A program made the translations under genes and the position numbers. Of a DNA stretch of 43,999 nt, positions 13,820-19,198 are shown in pieces. Source of the DNA: a virus; IMG/VR virus record IMGVR_UViG_3300037049_000072, positions 1-43,999 of that record; one strand, 5' to 3'. The notes under the pieces were generated by a model, which was not told where the DNA came from, did not search any database, and saw only the letters and a program-made list of their open reading frames with translations. Position 1 is the first letter of the stretch; each line of letters begins with the position of its first letter.

Positions 13820-14110
13820 TCATTTGTAGAAGCTGATGGTGTTGGTTGTTAGTTTGGCGGCGTAGTGGTTCGTGATGGTTTTCCACTGCGCATCCGTCAC
13901 GCGAACGATTACGCTTCCTTCCATTTGCACATACACCAGATTTGTGATGGTCAGGAAGTTCGTTCCCGGATTCCATTTTATCGTGTAGGCATCGAGATTG
14001 GTTAGATACAGGCTTGCCGGATTGGCTTTCCAGTCTTTAGCCTTGATGCCGAACAACGCGCTGCAAGAAACAGCCACTACGACTACCAGTTTTCGGATGG
14101 TCATTTTCAT
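13820..14110 (-). CDS. Cassette 5: predicted secreted protein (96 aa)
   Basis: The product starts MKMTIRKLVVVVAVSCSALF and continues GIKAKDW, a Sec signal peptide with a probable cut after IKA. The signal peptide is coded by the loop and left arm of attC E read on the minus strand. The mature part is Thr/Asn-rich ('LTNLDAYTIKWNPGTNFLTI'), like many secreted verrucomicrobial proteins. The stop lies two bases from the right core of attC D. GTG at 14119 and ATG at 14104 are alternative starts. Confidence 0.65.
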   Translation of the reverse strand: MKMTIRKLVVVVAVSCSALFGIKAKDWKANPASLYLTNLDAYTIKWNPGTNFLTITNLVYVQMEGSVIVRVTDAQWKTITNHYAAKLTTNTISFYK

Positions 14111-14182
14111 TTTAATCACTTTCGGTTTTGCCCAAGTCCAGCCGCGTTCGTCGTGGCTGTTCCTGAGCTTGATTCGTTAGGG
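14048..14182 (+). other. attC site E
   Basis: The cores are GCCGAAC and GTTAGGG. The left arm GCTGCAAGAAACAGCCAC (14060-14077) pairs with GTGGCTGTTCCTGAGC (14153-14168) with two unpaired left-arm bases and one mismatch. Length is 135 bp. On the minus strand the left arm encodes 'VAVSCSALFG', part of a signal peptide. Confidence 0.88.
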
Positions 14183-14215
14183 AGCTTGAGCTTTTGAGAC
14201 TCAAGCCCCCGTTGG

Positions 14216-14464
14216 TCATGTTGTTTTCGTGGCGGCTTTGGCACGTTCGATTTCGTTGACACAATCCGTCACGTCGTCGGCTCGCATACATTCCTTGAGG
14301 TCTGGACACGGATCGTTTGCGGTTGTGATTGCGATTTTGCCGTTGCAGTCGTTATTGCCGGCCACAGCATCATAGAGGATGCCCGCCACTGGCGGACGCC
14401 ACTGGTTGCCGAGCAGCACCACCTTATCGCCGTTCTTTGCTTCTCTGCCGTTTTTATAGTGCAT
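14216..14464 (-). CDS. Cassette 6: conserved hypothetical protein (82 aa)
   Basis: The product begins MHYKNGREAKNGDKVVLLGN and has 'GILYDAVAGNNDCNGKIAIT' and 'PDLKECMRADDVTDCV'. This small beta-barrel-like pattern (MxYxNGREAKNGD...G.LYD...GN) is one I recognise from short hypothetical proteins in environmental bacteria; no function is known. The ATG overlaps a possible leader frame from attC F (ATGCACTATAA). It ends 34 bases from the right core of attC E. Confidence 0.7.
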   Translation of the reverse strand: MHYKNGREAKNGDKVVLLGNQWRPPVAGILYDAVAGNNDCNGKIAITTANDPCPDLKECMRADDVTDCVNEIERAKAATKTT

Positions 14465-14477
14465 GGTATTTGACGCT

Positions 14478-14588
14478 CCCTAACCAGTTGCTGAAAACAA
14501 CGGCGGGAGTCCCCGCAGTTTCCAGATTCGATTTGCAGTCGAAAGTCATTTCTTAATCGCCGCTGTGGCTTAGCGCCCATCGTTCGTC
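14478..14588 (+). other. attC site F
   Basis: The cores are CCCTAAC and GTTCGTC. The arms GCTGAAAACAACGGCG (14490-14505) and CGCCGCTGTGGCTTAGC (14558-14574) pair only in part, so this is the least regular site after A and G. Spacing from its neighbours and position after a gene start support it. Length is 111 bp. Confidence 0.7.
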
Positions 14589-15034
14589 GGAAACGCTCGC
14601 TCGCCCGCCGCGGGACGAGCGCCGGGCTGCAAGGCGGCATCAAGATCGCGGGCGCATTGAGAAAAAACCGATGCGTATGCCGGAGCCACTTCCGCAAGAA
14701 TTGATTCGGGGTAAAGTCTTGCGTGTTCCTCCCATATTTGTTGTTCGGATTTCCAGATTTCTACCAGCGCCCGGGCCGCTTTTTCCGACGAATGAGCCAA
14801 GCTATCAGCGGGTTGGTTCACCTTGGCTTCGGTGCTTACCTGTGGCTCACCACGCTCGACCGCGAGCGTTCCCGACGAACCGCCCGCTGAAGGCAGACAC
14901 CGCTGCGCGGCTGCGCTCCGCTTGCTTTTACGAAAGACAAGCAGCATGGTCATCAATAGGAGAAATCCACTTGCAATCATTGTTTGAGTATTCATAGCTT
15001 GTCTTTCGTAAAAGTGCTGCTTAGCTTGGCTCAT
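14570..15034 (-). CDS. Cassette 7: membrane-anchored hypothetical protein (154 aa)
   Basis: The frame begins in attC G (MSQAKQHFYERQAMNTQTMI). Residues about 19-34 ('MIASGFLLLMTMLLVF') form a transmembrane helix followed by a basic 'RKSKR' stop-transfer segment; a polar helical domain lies beyond, probably with a type III-like topology. An alternative ATG at 14995 gives a cleaner membrane anchor and sits in the loop of a perfect 18-bp inverted repeat. The end reads through the right arm of attC F (PTNDGR). Function unknown. Confidence 0.55.
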   Translation of the reverse strand: MSQAKQHFYERQAMNTQTMIASGFLLLMTMLLVFRKSKRSAAAQRCLPSAGGSSGTLAVERGEPQVSTEAKVNQPADSLAHSSEKAARALVEIWKSEQQIWEEHARLYPESILAEVAPAYASVFSQCARDLDAALQPGARPAAGERAFPTNDGR

Positions 15035-15039
15035 TCGGC
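14874..15039 (+). other. attC site G, long and degenerate
   Basis: The left core is GACGAAC; the right core is ATTCGGC where GTT is expected. GCTGAAGGCAGACAC (14886-14900) pairs with GTGCTGCTTAGC (15014-15025) if three left-arm bases bulge out. At 166 bp it is the longest site, and a perfect 18-bp inverted repeat (14925-14942 and 14997-15014) makes a second stem inside its loop. The G-to-A change at the cleavage triplet may make this site inactive. Confidence 0.65.
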
Positions 15040-15356
15040 ACTATATGCGTGCGCTCGTAGTAGAGTTCGGTTTCGCGCCACGAGCCGTGCGGATACAGAT
15101 CGCCATGCCGCGCCAAGAAATCGTTCCACGCCTTGTCTGCTTCTTCTGCGGTGATGTTGTGTTCCTTGCTCATCGCTTCCCAATAGAGCCAGTTAAGATA
15201 GTGGCTATCGCTTCCGGCGCGTGGTCGCCAGTTGCGACGACATCCAGCCTCCATGACAAGCCGATACCTGCGAAGTGCCGAACAAGGCGCTGCACCCGCA
15301 ATGACTACCGCGTTTACGGTTTCAGGCGAGGTGGACGGTTTGGGCGCGGTAGTCAT
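15021..15356 (-). CDS. Cassette 8: hypothetical protein (111 aa)
   Basis: The gene starts with an ATG in the right arm of attC H, so the first ~28 residues (MTTAPKPSTSPETVNAVVIA...) are attC-derived. The body contains 'SHYLNWLYWEAMSKEHNITA' and 'EEADKAWNDFLARHGDLYPH', a compact helical and aromatic-rich segment without a recognised motif. It ends with TAA in the right arm of attC G and overlaps the cassette 7 start by 14 bases. Function unknown. Confidence 0.55.
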   Translation of the reverse strand: MTTAPKPSTSPETVNAVVIAGAAPCSALRRYRLVMEAGCRRNWRPRAGSDSHYLNWLYWEAMSKEHNITAEEADKAWNDFLARHGDLYPHGSWRETELYYERTHIVPNEPS

Positions 15357-15377
15357 GGGGTGAGCTTTTCGTTAGGC
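15277..15377 (+). other. attC site H
   Basis: The cores are GCCGAAC and GTTAGGC (perfect GTTRRRY). The left arm GCTGCACCCGCAATGACTAC (from 15289) pairs with GTAGTCATGGGGTGAGC (ending 15365), with a G, a G and an A unpaired on the left. The 'AACAAGGCGCTGCA' opening is typical of environmental integron cassettes. Length is 101 bp. Confidence 0.93.
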
Positions 15378-15380
15378 CAC

Positions 15381-15638
15381 TTATGCACGCTGCCAGAGCC
15401 ATTTCAGTTTTCCGTGTTCTCGCTCCACGAGAATTTGGCCGCATTTGCATACTCCAATCCGGCGATTTTCAACCGGCCAGAAAAGAGACCGGTCAGCGTA
15501 GTGCAGTGTCGCAAGGCATTCGATTTCAGAGCCGCAGCTTTTGCAGTGGTAGTGTCCGCGTGCCCACGATGGTTTTGGCGGGTCACGATAGATGATTTGT
15601 GGTTCAGGTGTTTTTTGTTTCATGTTTTTTGCTTTCAT
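15381..15638 (-). CDS. Cassette 9: zinc-ribbon protein (85 aa)
   Basis: The product MKAKNMKQKTPEPQIIYRDP... has 'YHCKSCGSEIEC' (about 30-41) and 'GVCKCG' (about 62-67), two Cys pairs that would form a zinc ribbon. Such small proteins may bind nucleic acid, but nothing more specific can be said. It lies between attC H and attC I and ends four bases from the right core of H. A leader frame from attC I overlaps its start. The second Met (residue 6) is an alternative start. Confidence 0.6.
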   Translation of the reverse strand: MKAKNMKQKTPEPQIIYRDPPKPSWARGHYHCKSCGSEIECLATLHYADRSLFWPVENRRIGVCKCGQILVEREHGKLKWLWQRA

Positions 15639-15738
15639 AAATTGTTACCAGCATCCTAACAAAGCGCTGGAGCCAATCGGCATTGCCCTTTGCCGTTTCC
15701 GGCGTCGCTGGTGTCAGGATGTTTGGTTTGTCGTTCAC
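15604..15738 (-). CDS. attC I leader peptide (44 aa, GTG start)
   Basis: A frame starting with GTG in the loop of attC I reads VNDKPNILTPATPETAKGNA, then DWLQRFVRML, and ends shortly after the cassette 9 start. The 'NADWLQRFV' part matches 'NADCLQRLV' at attC B, because both are minus-strand readings of the conserved attC left arm. It could lead ribosomes into cassette 9. Translation is not proven. Confidence 0.35.
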   Translation of the reverse strand: MNDKPNILTPATPETAKGNADWLQRFVRMLVTIYESKKHETKNT

Positions 15739-15779
15739 GGTTTCTTACGATGCCGATGGCTCAGCTTTTTTCGTTAAAC
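15654..15779 (+). other. attC site I (array end)
   Basis: The cores are TCCTAAC and GTTAAAC (perfect GTTRRRY). The left arm GCTGGAGCCAATCGGCAT (15666-15683) pairs fully with ATGCCGATGGCTCAGC (15750-15765) except for one G and one A on the left. Length is 126 bp. The right core contains the stop codon (TAA on the minus strand) of the adjacent phage gene, so the array ends exactly at a phage gene boundary. Confidence 0.94.
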
Positions 15780-16655
15780 CTCAATTGCAACTTTTCCACA
15801 AGTCCTTACTCCAGAGTTCAACTTCTTGGTCGCATTGATACCCTTCAGTGTGCGGCCGCTGTTCAAGTGGATTTTGATTTGCGCCATGATGATGGGCAGT
15901 TTTTCCCAATTAACACAGTCTGGATTACAGCGGGCAAATTCGATGGGGTTGGTGACAATAATATCCCAGTCCTCAGACACGCGCTGGCCGCTGGCCCTGG
16001 TGCTCGACACCGGACGAGACTCGATGTAGCTGGCTTCGGCGGCTTTTTCTTCGACCTTTTCGGCAGCTTGGGCCGATTGCAAAGCGGCAGCGGAAGCCTC
16101 CTGCTGTAGCTTGACGGCTTCCAATCGCGCTTTCTCAGCAATGGCAGCCTCCTTCTTGTTGCGAGCCGCGTTGGCCATGCTGGCGGCTGCCTCGGCGGCT
16201 TCCCGGGCCTCTTGTTCAACGCGGGCCTGCTCGTCGGCAATGCGCTTCAATTCCGCCTGTTTATCACGCTCGATGCGGTCCAGTTCCTCTTGCTGTTTGC
16301 GCTGCTCTTCGGCCACACGGCGGCGCTCCTTAATCTGGAAATCGGACACAAGGCAGGAAATGCGGCCGTATTCCTGTTCAACTTCCAGCACGGACTTTTC
16401 CTTTAGCCGCATCAAAGAGCGGCTGTATTCCAGCGCCGGCTCGTTAAGGCGCACGCGCTCCTTTTCGATCAGCCGAGAAAATTCTTTGAGGGATTTTTGG
16501 GCCTGGACGGCGGCGTTGTTTTCCTCGGAGTTTTCCACCTTGCCGATCAAGGCGGCGGACTGAAGGGCCAGTTCGCGCAATTCAACCGCGGACTGGTTTA
16601 GCGTTGGTTCGAGGAAGTCCGGCTTCGGCGAGAGAATGAGGGAAGTTTCGCTCAT
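15774..16655 (-). CDS. Long coiled-coil phage protein (recombination-region type)
   Basis: The 293-residue product has a helical N-terminus ('LRELALQSAALIGKVENSEE'), a long Ala/Glu/Lys/Arg coiled coil (about 100-215) and a C-terminal domain 'EDWDIIVTNPIEFARCNPDC ... SGRTLKGINA' shared by phage proteins coded near annealing proteins and exonucleases. It may be an accessory to recombination; this is inferred from context. The start at the ATGA overlap with the exonuclease stop was preferred over an earlier Met. Its stop codon lies in the right core of attC I, so integron insertion left the end of the gene just intact or slightly altered. Confidence 0.7.
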   Translation of the reverse strand: MSETSLILSPKPDFLEPTLNQSAVELRELALQSAALIGKVENSEENNAAVQAQKSLKEFSRLIEKERVRLNEPALEYSRSLMRLKEKSVLEVEQEYGRISCLVSDFQIKERRRVAEEQRKQQEELDRIERDKQAELKRIADEQARVEQEAREAAEAAASMANAARNKKEAAIAEKARLEAVKLQQEASAAALQSAQAAEKVEEKAAEASYIESRPVSSTRASGQRVSEDWDIIVTNPIEFARCNPDCVNWEKLPIIMAQIKIHLNSGRTLKGINATKKLNSGVRTCGKVAIEV

Positions 16656-17227
16656 GCCTTCCTCGCTTTCAGCCAGAAGTAAATCTCCTTGCACGCGCGC
16701 AGATCCGCCATCGCGTCATGCGCTCCCACCAGCGGCTTGCCGATGTGCTGGCAGGCTTCGCTCAGATTGGGCCATTTGAATTTGCCCTCGAACTTTCCCG
16801 GCAGTCTGCAAATGTCCGTCATCTGACGCATCGTGCAAAACGTCGGCATCGCCTTCCACGCGACATCATCCTCGTCGGTGATAAGTTCAAACCGGCGCAT
16901 GGCAATGCGGGCGATGAACTTGTCGAACTGGATGTTGTGGCCGACCAGCAGTTGAGACTTGCGAATCATGGCCAGCAGGATTTCAGCGGCGTGTTTTTCG
17001 GCGATGCCGATGGCGGCGATTTCGTCCGTGATTTTATGAACGTCGCTGGCTTCCTTTGGAATCTTCCAGCCATCGGGTTTGATGAGCACGTTATGCTCTT
17101 CGAGCGCGCCGCCCAGGTCGTCAGTGAGAATCGCGGCCATCTGCACCATGTGCGGCTGTGACGGGTCGCGGGCGCGCTTGTTGAAGTCGGCAAGGCCGGT
17201 GGTTTCACAATCAAGAAACAGAAGCAT
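16652..17227 (-). CDS. DnaQ-like 3'-5' exonuclease (DEDDh)
   Basis: The 191-residue protein has all three exonuclease motifs: 'LDCETTG' (Asp6, Glu8), 'VGHNIQFDKF' (Asp102) and 'GAHDAMADLRAC' (His170, Asp175). It would remove nucleotides from 3' ends in proofreading, repair or recombination with the annealing protein upstream. A strong AAAGGAAAAA Shine-Dalgarno precedes the ATG. The HNH frame overlaps its start by 17 bases. Length is normal for a free-standing epsilon-like domain. Confidence 0.88.
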   Translation of the reverse strand: MLLFLDCETTGLADFNKRARDPSQPHMVQMAAILTDDLGGALEEHNVLIKPDGWKIPKEASDVHKITDEIAAIGIAEKHAAEILLAMIRKSQLLVGHNIQFDKFIARIAMRRFELITDEDDVAWKAMPTFCTMRQMTDICRLPGKFEGKFKWPNLSEACQHIGKPLVGAHDAMADLRACKEIYFWLKARKA

Positions 17228-17510
17228 GATTTTTTCCTTTCAGGTGTAGTTTAACGTGTTCGGATTGGGACATTACTTGTAAATTTTCGGGCAGGTCGTT
17301 TGCGGGATTGCCGTCAATATGGTGGACGACTTCATGTGGGAGTAGGGTGCGTTTTATTCTGTCCTCGATGACAATTCTATATCGGTAAACGTAACCCCAT
17401 TGATTTGCAAAGGCGTGGTTGGGGCGATAAAGCATGATGCGCCCGCGGCCATCGTGTGTTTGTCCGCCGTTCCATTTTGGGTTTTTGGATCCTCGTTTAT
17501 CGCGCAACAA
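17211..17510 (-). CDS. HNH endonuclease domain (3' part of a split gene)
   Basis: The 99-residue frame shows 'GSKNPKWNGGQTHDGRG', 'NQWGYVYRYRIVIEDRI' and the HNH centre 'LLPHEVVHHIDGNPANDLPE' with 'NLQVMSQSEHVKLH' after it, the layout of phage homing-type HNH nucleases. It would nick DNA at a recognition site. As an independent gene it must start at TTG (17510). The same frame continues upstream, past a TAG at 17523-17525, into a Cys-rich segment that belongs to this family's N-terminus, so the gene looks split by a nonsense codon. Confidence 0.75.
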   Translation of the reverse strand: MLRDKRGSKNPKWNGGQTHDGRGRIMLYRPNHAFANQWGYVYRYRIVIEDRIKRTLLPHEVVHHIDGNPANDLPENLQVMSQSEHVKLHLKGKNHASVS

Positions 17511-17522
17511 GGAAACGCCGGC

Positions 17523-17642
17523 CTAAACATCTCCAAAGTTTCGCTTACGTTGATAGTGTGCGGCGCACAGTCCCTTTGCTGTCGCTGTTCGTGTACACCC
17601 TACTACGTTACATGCGGTTTTAATGTGTCCATCCCATCTCAT
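17523..17642 (-). CDS. Zinc-knuckle N-terminal part of the split HNH gene (39 aa)
   Basis: The frame MRWDGHIKTACNVVGCTRTA, then 'TAKGLCAAHYQRKRNFGDV', matches the C-x4-C...C-x2-H element (CxxxGCxRxxxxxGLCxxHYxRxRxxGD) that often precedes the HNH domain in phage nucleases. It ends in TAG and the HNH part follows in the same frame only five codons later. Read-through would give one protein of about 142 residues; without it the nuclease has lost its targeting knuckle. Confidence 0.6.
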   Translation of the reverse strand: MRWDGHIKTACNVVGCTRTATAKGLCAAHYQRKRNFGDV

Positions 17643-17653
17643 AGGTTGAATTT

Positions 17654-17675
17654 GCCGCCATTTTCGGCTGGCGGC
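17654..17675 (-). other. Hairpin downstream of the annealing-protein gene
   Basis: GCCGCCA (17654-17660) and TGGCGGC (17669-17675) form a perfect 7-bp stem with an 8-base loop, between the recombination protein's stop and the HNH frame. No U-run follows on either strand. It may be an RNA-processing or weak attenuation element. The rest of the 17643-17719 spacer shows nothing. Confidence 0.3.
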
Positions 17676-17719
17676 TGCCTCTCTCCGGTATTGCCCTTAA
17701 ACGGGCGTTGGGAATTGTT

Positions 17720-18808
17720 TTACTGTCCGCTGATTTGTTTCAGCCCCGCCAGCAATCCAGTCTTTGCCCGCAGCAGCCGTTTGCAGACATCGCTCGGAAT
17801 CTCCGCGTAGCTGGCAATGGAACTGCCGTCAGGAATGTTGCCGCTTGTGTCGCCCCACTTGAGCAGCGTGTCCAGCTTGTGGCCGTTATCGGTGACCAGC
17901 TTTTCGAGTTCAGCTTGCGGGCCGGTTGCGGCGCCGGGCTTGACGACTTCGGCGGGCGCGAGGCCGGAGGCTGATTCGGCTTGGGCGTCATCTGCTTTTT
18001 TCCCGCTCGTTTCTTCTTTCGCGCCCTTCATTCCGGCAGTCTGGAAAAAGTCCTTCGAGTCACCAACGCCGTCCTTCAGTGATTTGTAAACCCGCCGCAA
18101 TCCGGCCAACTGGTTTTCACTGATGGCGTTCAGTTTGTTGCCAAGTCTGTCCTCGATCATGCCGGGAGTGACGCCGAATTCAGCGAAGGCAGAAACCATT
18201 TTGCGGGCGCGGTCAACCAGCGGTTCGGTGTTTTGTCCCTTCAAAGTGCGCCGGCATTCGTCCACGGCGGTTTGAACCACGTCACCATCAACAACCGCTT
18301 CAAGGCAGGCCCGCACCCGGCGGCTTGCGAAATTGGCCGTTGCTTCATAAATGTCGCGTTCGTCCTTCAAGGCGTAACCGCCCTGTTTGGTATCGCGCCA
18401 GTGGCGAACGGTGAACACCATTTCGTTGCGCGCGTTTGTTTCCATGTCCCAAGCGTAGGCCCGAATGATGCTTTCGCCAGTCTTGCGCTCCAACTCCTGC
18501 CAGCCGTATTCGATATTGCCCCATCGTTTGGCGATGGCCTTGAGCAGGTCAATGGTCGGGCCGACAATCTTGGTGCCACCGCGCTCGTATTCGTATTCGG
18601 CAATTTCAGCCAGTTCGTACCGCTTGCAAGCAGTTTTAATTTTTTCGATGGCGGCGAACTCATCGCGGGGGAACTTTTTTGCCACGACCAAAGCGGCTTG
18701 AACTTCCTGAATCGCCCGGTGCGAGGATGATTCGGACATAACGTCACGCGCAGCGACCTGAGAGGACATTTCGACGGGAGAGTTTGTTTTCGCAATTGCA
18801 GTTGTCAT
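17720..18808 (-). CDS. Putative phage recombination (single-strand annealing-type) protein
   Basis: The 362-residue protein contains 'VQAALVVAKKFPRDEFAAIE', 'EIAEYEYERGGTKIVGPTID', 'WGNIEYGWQEL', 'DIYEATANFASRRVRACLEA' and 'PGMIEDRLGNKLNAISENQL', the order found in a widespread phage family that sits beside exonucleases and is thought to act in recombination. The C-terminal ~100 residues are a polar linker and a small helical end. Gene context (DnaQ-like exonuclease, RusA) supports the role; I have not seen biochemical proof for the family. It is preceded by a short A/T-rich spacer. Confidence 0.65.
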   Translation of the reverse strand: MTTAIAKTNSPVEMSSQVAARDVMSESSSHRAIQEVQAALVVAKKFPRDEFAAIEKIKTACKRYELAEIAEYEYERGGTKIVGPTIDLLKAIAKRWGNIEYGWQELERKTGESIIRAYAWDMETNARNEMVFTVRHWRDTKQGGYALKDERDIYEATANFASRRVRACLEAVVDGDVVQTAVDECRRTLKGQNTEPLVDRARKMVSAFAEFGVTPGMIEDRLGNKLNAISENQLAGLRRVYKSLKDGVGDSKDFFQTAGMKGAKEETSGKKADDAQAESASGLAPAEVVKPGAATGPQAELEKLVTDNGHKLDTLLKWGDTSGNIPDGSSIASYAEIPSDVCKRLLRAKTGLLAGLKQISGQ

Positions 18809-18827
18809 TTTGTTTGTTTGGTTGTGG

Positions 18828-19004
18828 TTAATTTGTTGAAAAGCAAAACGTCCTTATATCCGGCTTGCCATCCGGCGTGTTTCCGGGCCAGAGCAATTGG
18901 ACGGCATATTTGGGGTGCGATTGCTGCTCGGTCCCGGCCTCGAACGTGGAGATATAGCAGTCGGGAAAGACTTGTTTACGGCCAATGATCGTTGGGATTT
19001 TCAT
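18828..19004 (-). CDS. Hypothetical protein (58 aa)
   Basis: The product MKIPTIIGRKQVFPDCYIST... ends 'DGKPDIRTFCFSTN'. It is beta-rich with no recognised motif. The start is fixed by an ATGA overlap with the upstream gene. Function unknown. Confidence 0.6.
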   Translation of the reverse strand: MKIPTIIGRKQVFPDCYISTFEAGTEQQSHPKYAVQLLWPGNTPDGKPDIRTFCFSTN

Positions 19005-19198
19005 TTTATCCTCGTGACTTGAAAGCGCTCGCGTTCCAACGGCAGACGTTGGATGCAAAGCACAATTCCCAGGGCGCGCGCGGCGTCATACGCGGCTTGT
19101 CGGGTTTCAAGATTTACGGAATGCGAAAGTGAGTCGCCAATTTTAAGCGGTTCCAGCTCGCGTTTGGACTTGTCTAGTTTTGTGGATAGTTTTTTCAT
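19001..19198 (-). CDS. Hypothetical protein (65 aa)
   Basis: A basic N-terminus (MKKLSTKLDKSKRELEPLKI) is followed by a helical 'LETRQAAYDAARALGI' and a basic end. Both ends are coupled to neighbours by ATGA overlaps. No family recognised. Confidence 0.6.
   Translation of the reverse strand: MKKLSTKLDKSKRELEPLKIGDSLSHSVNLETRQAAYDAARALGIVLCIQRLPLERERFQVTRIK

Larger units (their letters stand above)
12019..15779. mobile_element. Integron: intI remnant, attI-like core and nine attC cassettes
   Basis: The element consists of a deleted integron integrase on the minus strand, a GTTAGAA core 15 bases beyond its start, and nine attC sites whose GTT cores lie at 12766, 13140, 13472, 13812, 14176, 14582, 15033 (ATT), 15371 and 15773. 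Spacing of 330-470 bp is normal for cassettes. The attC polarity is plus and divergent from intI, the classical layout. All credible cassette genes are on the minus strand, along phage transcription. The right edge coincides with the stop codon of the phage coiled-coil gene. The integrase lacks its catalytic core, so recombination would need an integrase in trans. Confidence 0.88.

Noticed and set aside
12290-15780. Plus-strand frames in the cassette region (some 100-200 residues, with NKALxxT-like stretches)
   Set aside because: They run over attC arms and antisense to compositionally better minus-strand frames. The NKAL-like pieces are simply the translated attC left arm.
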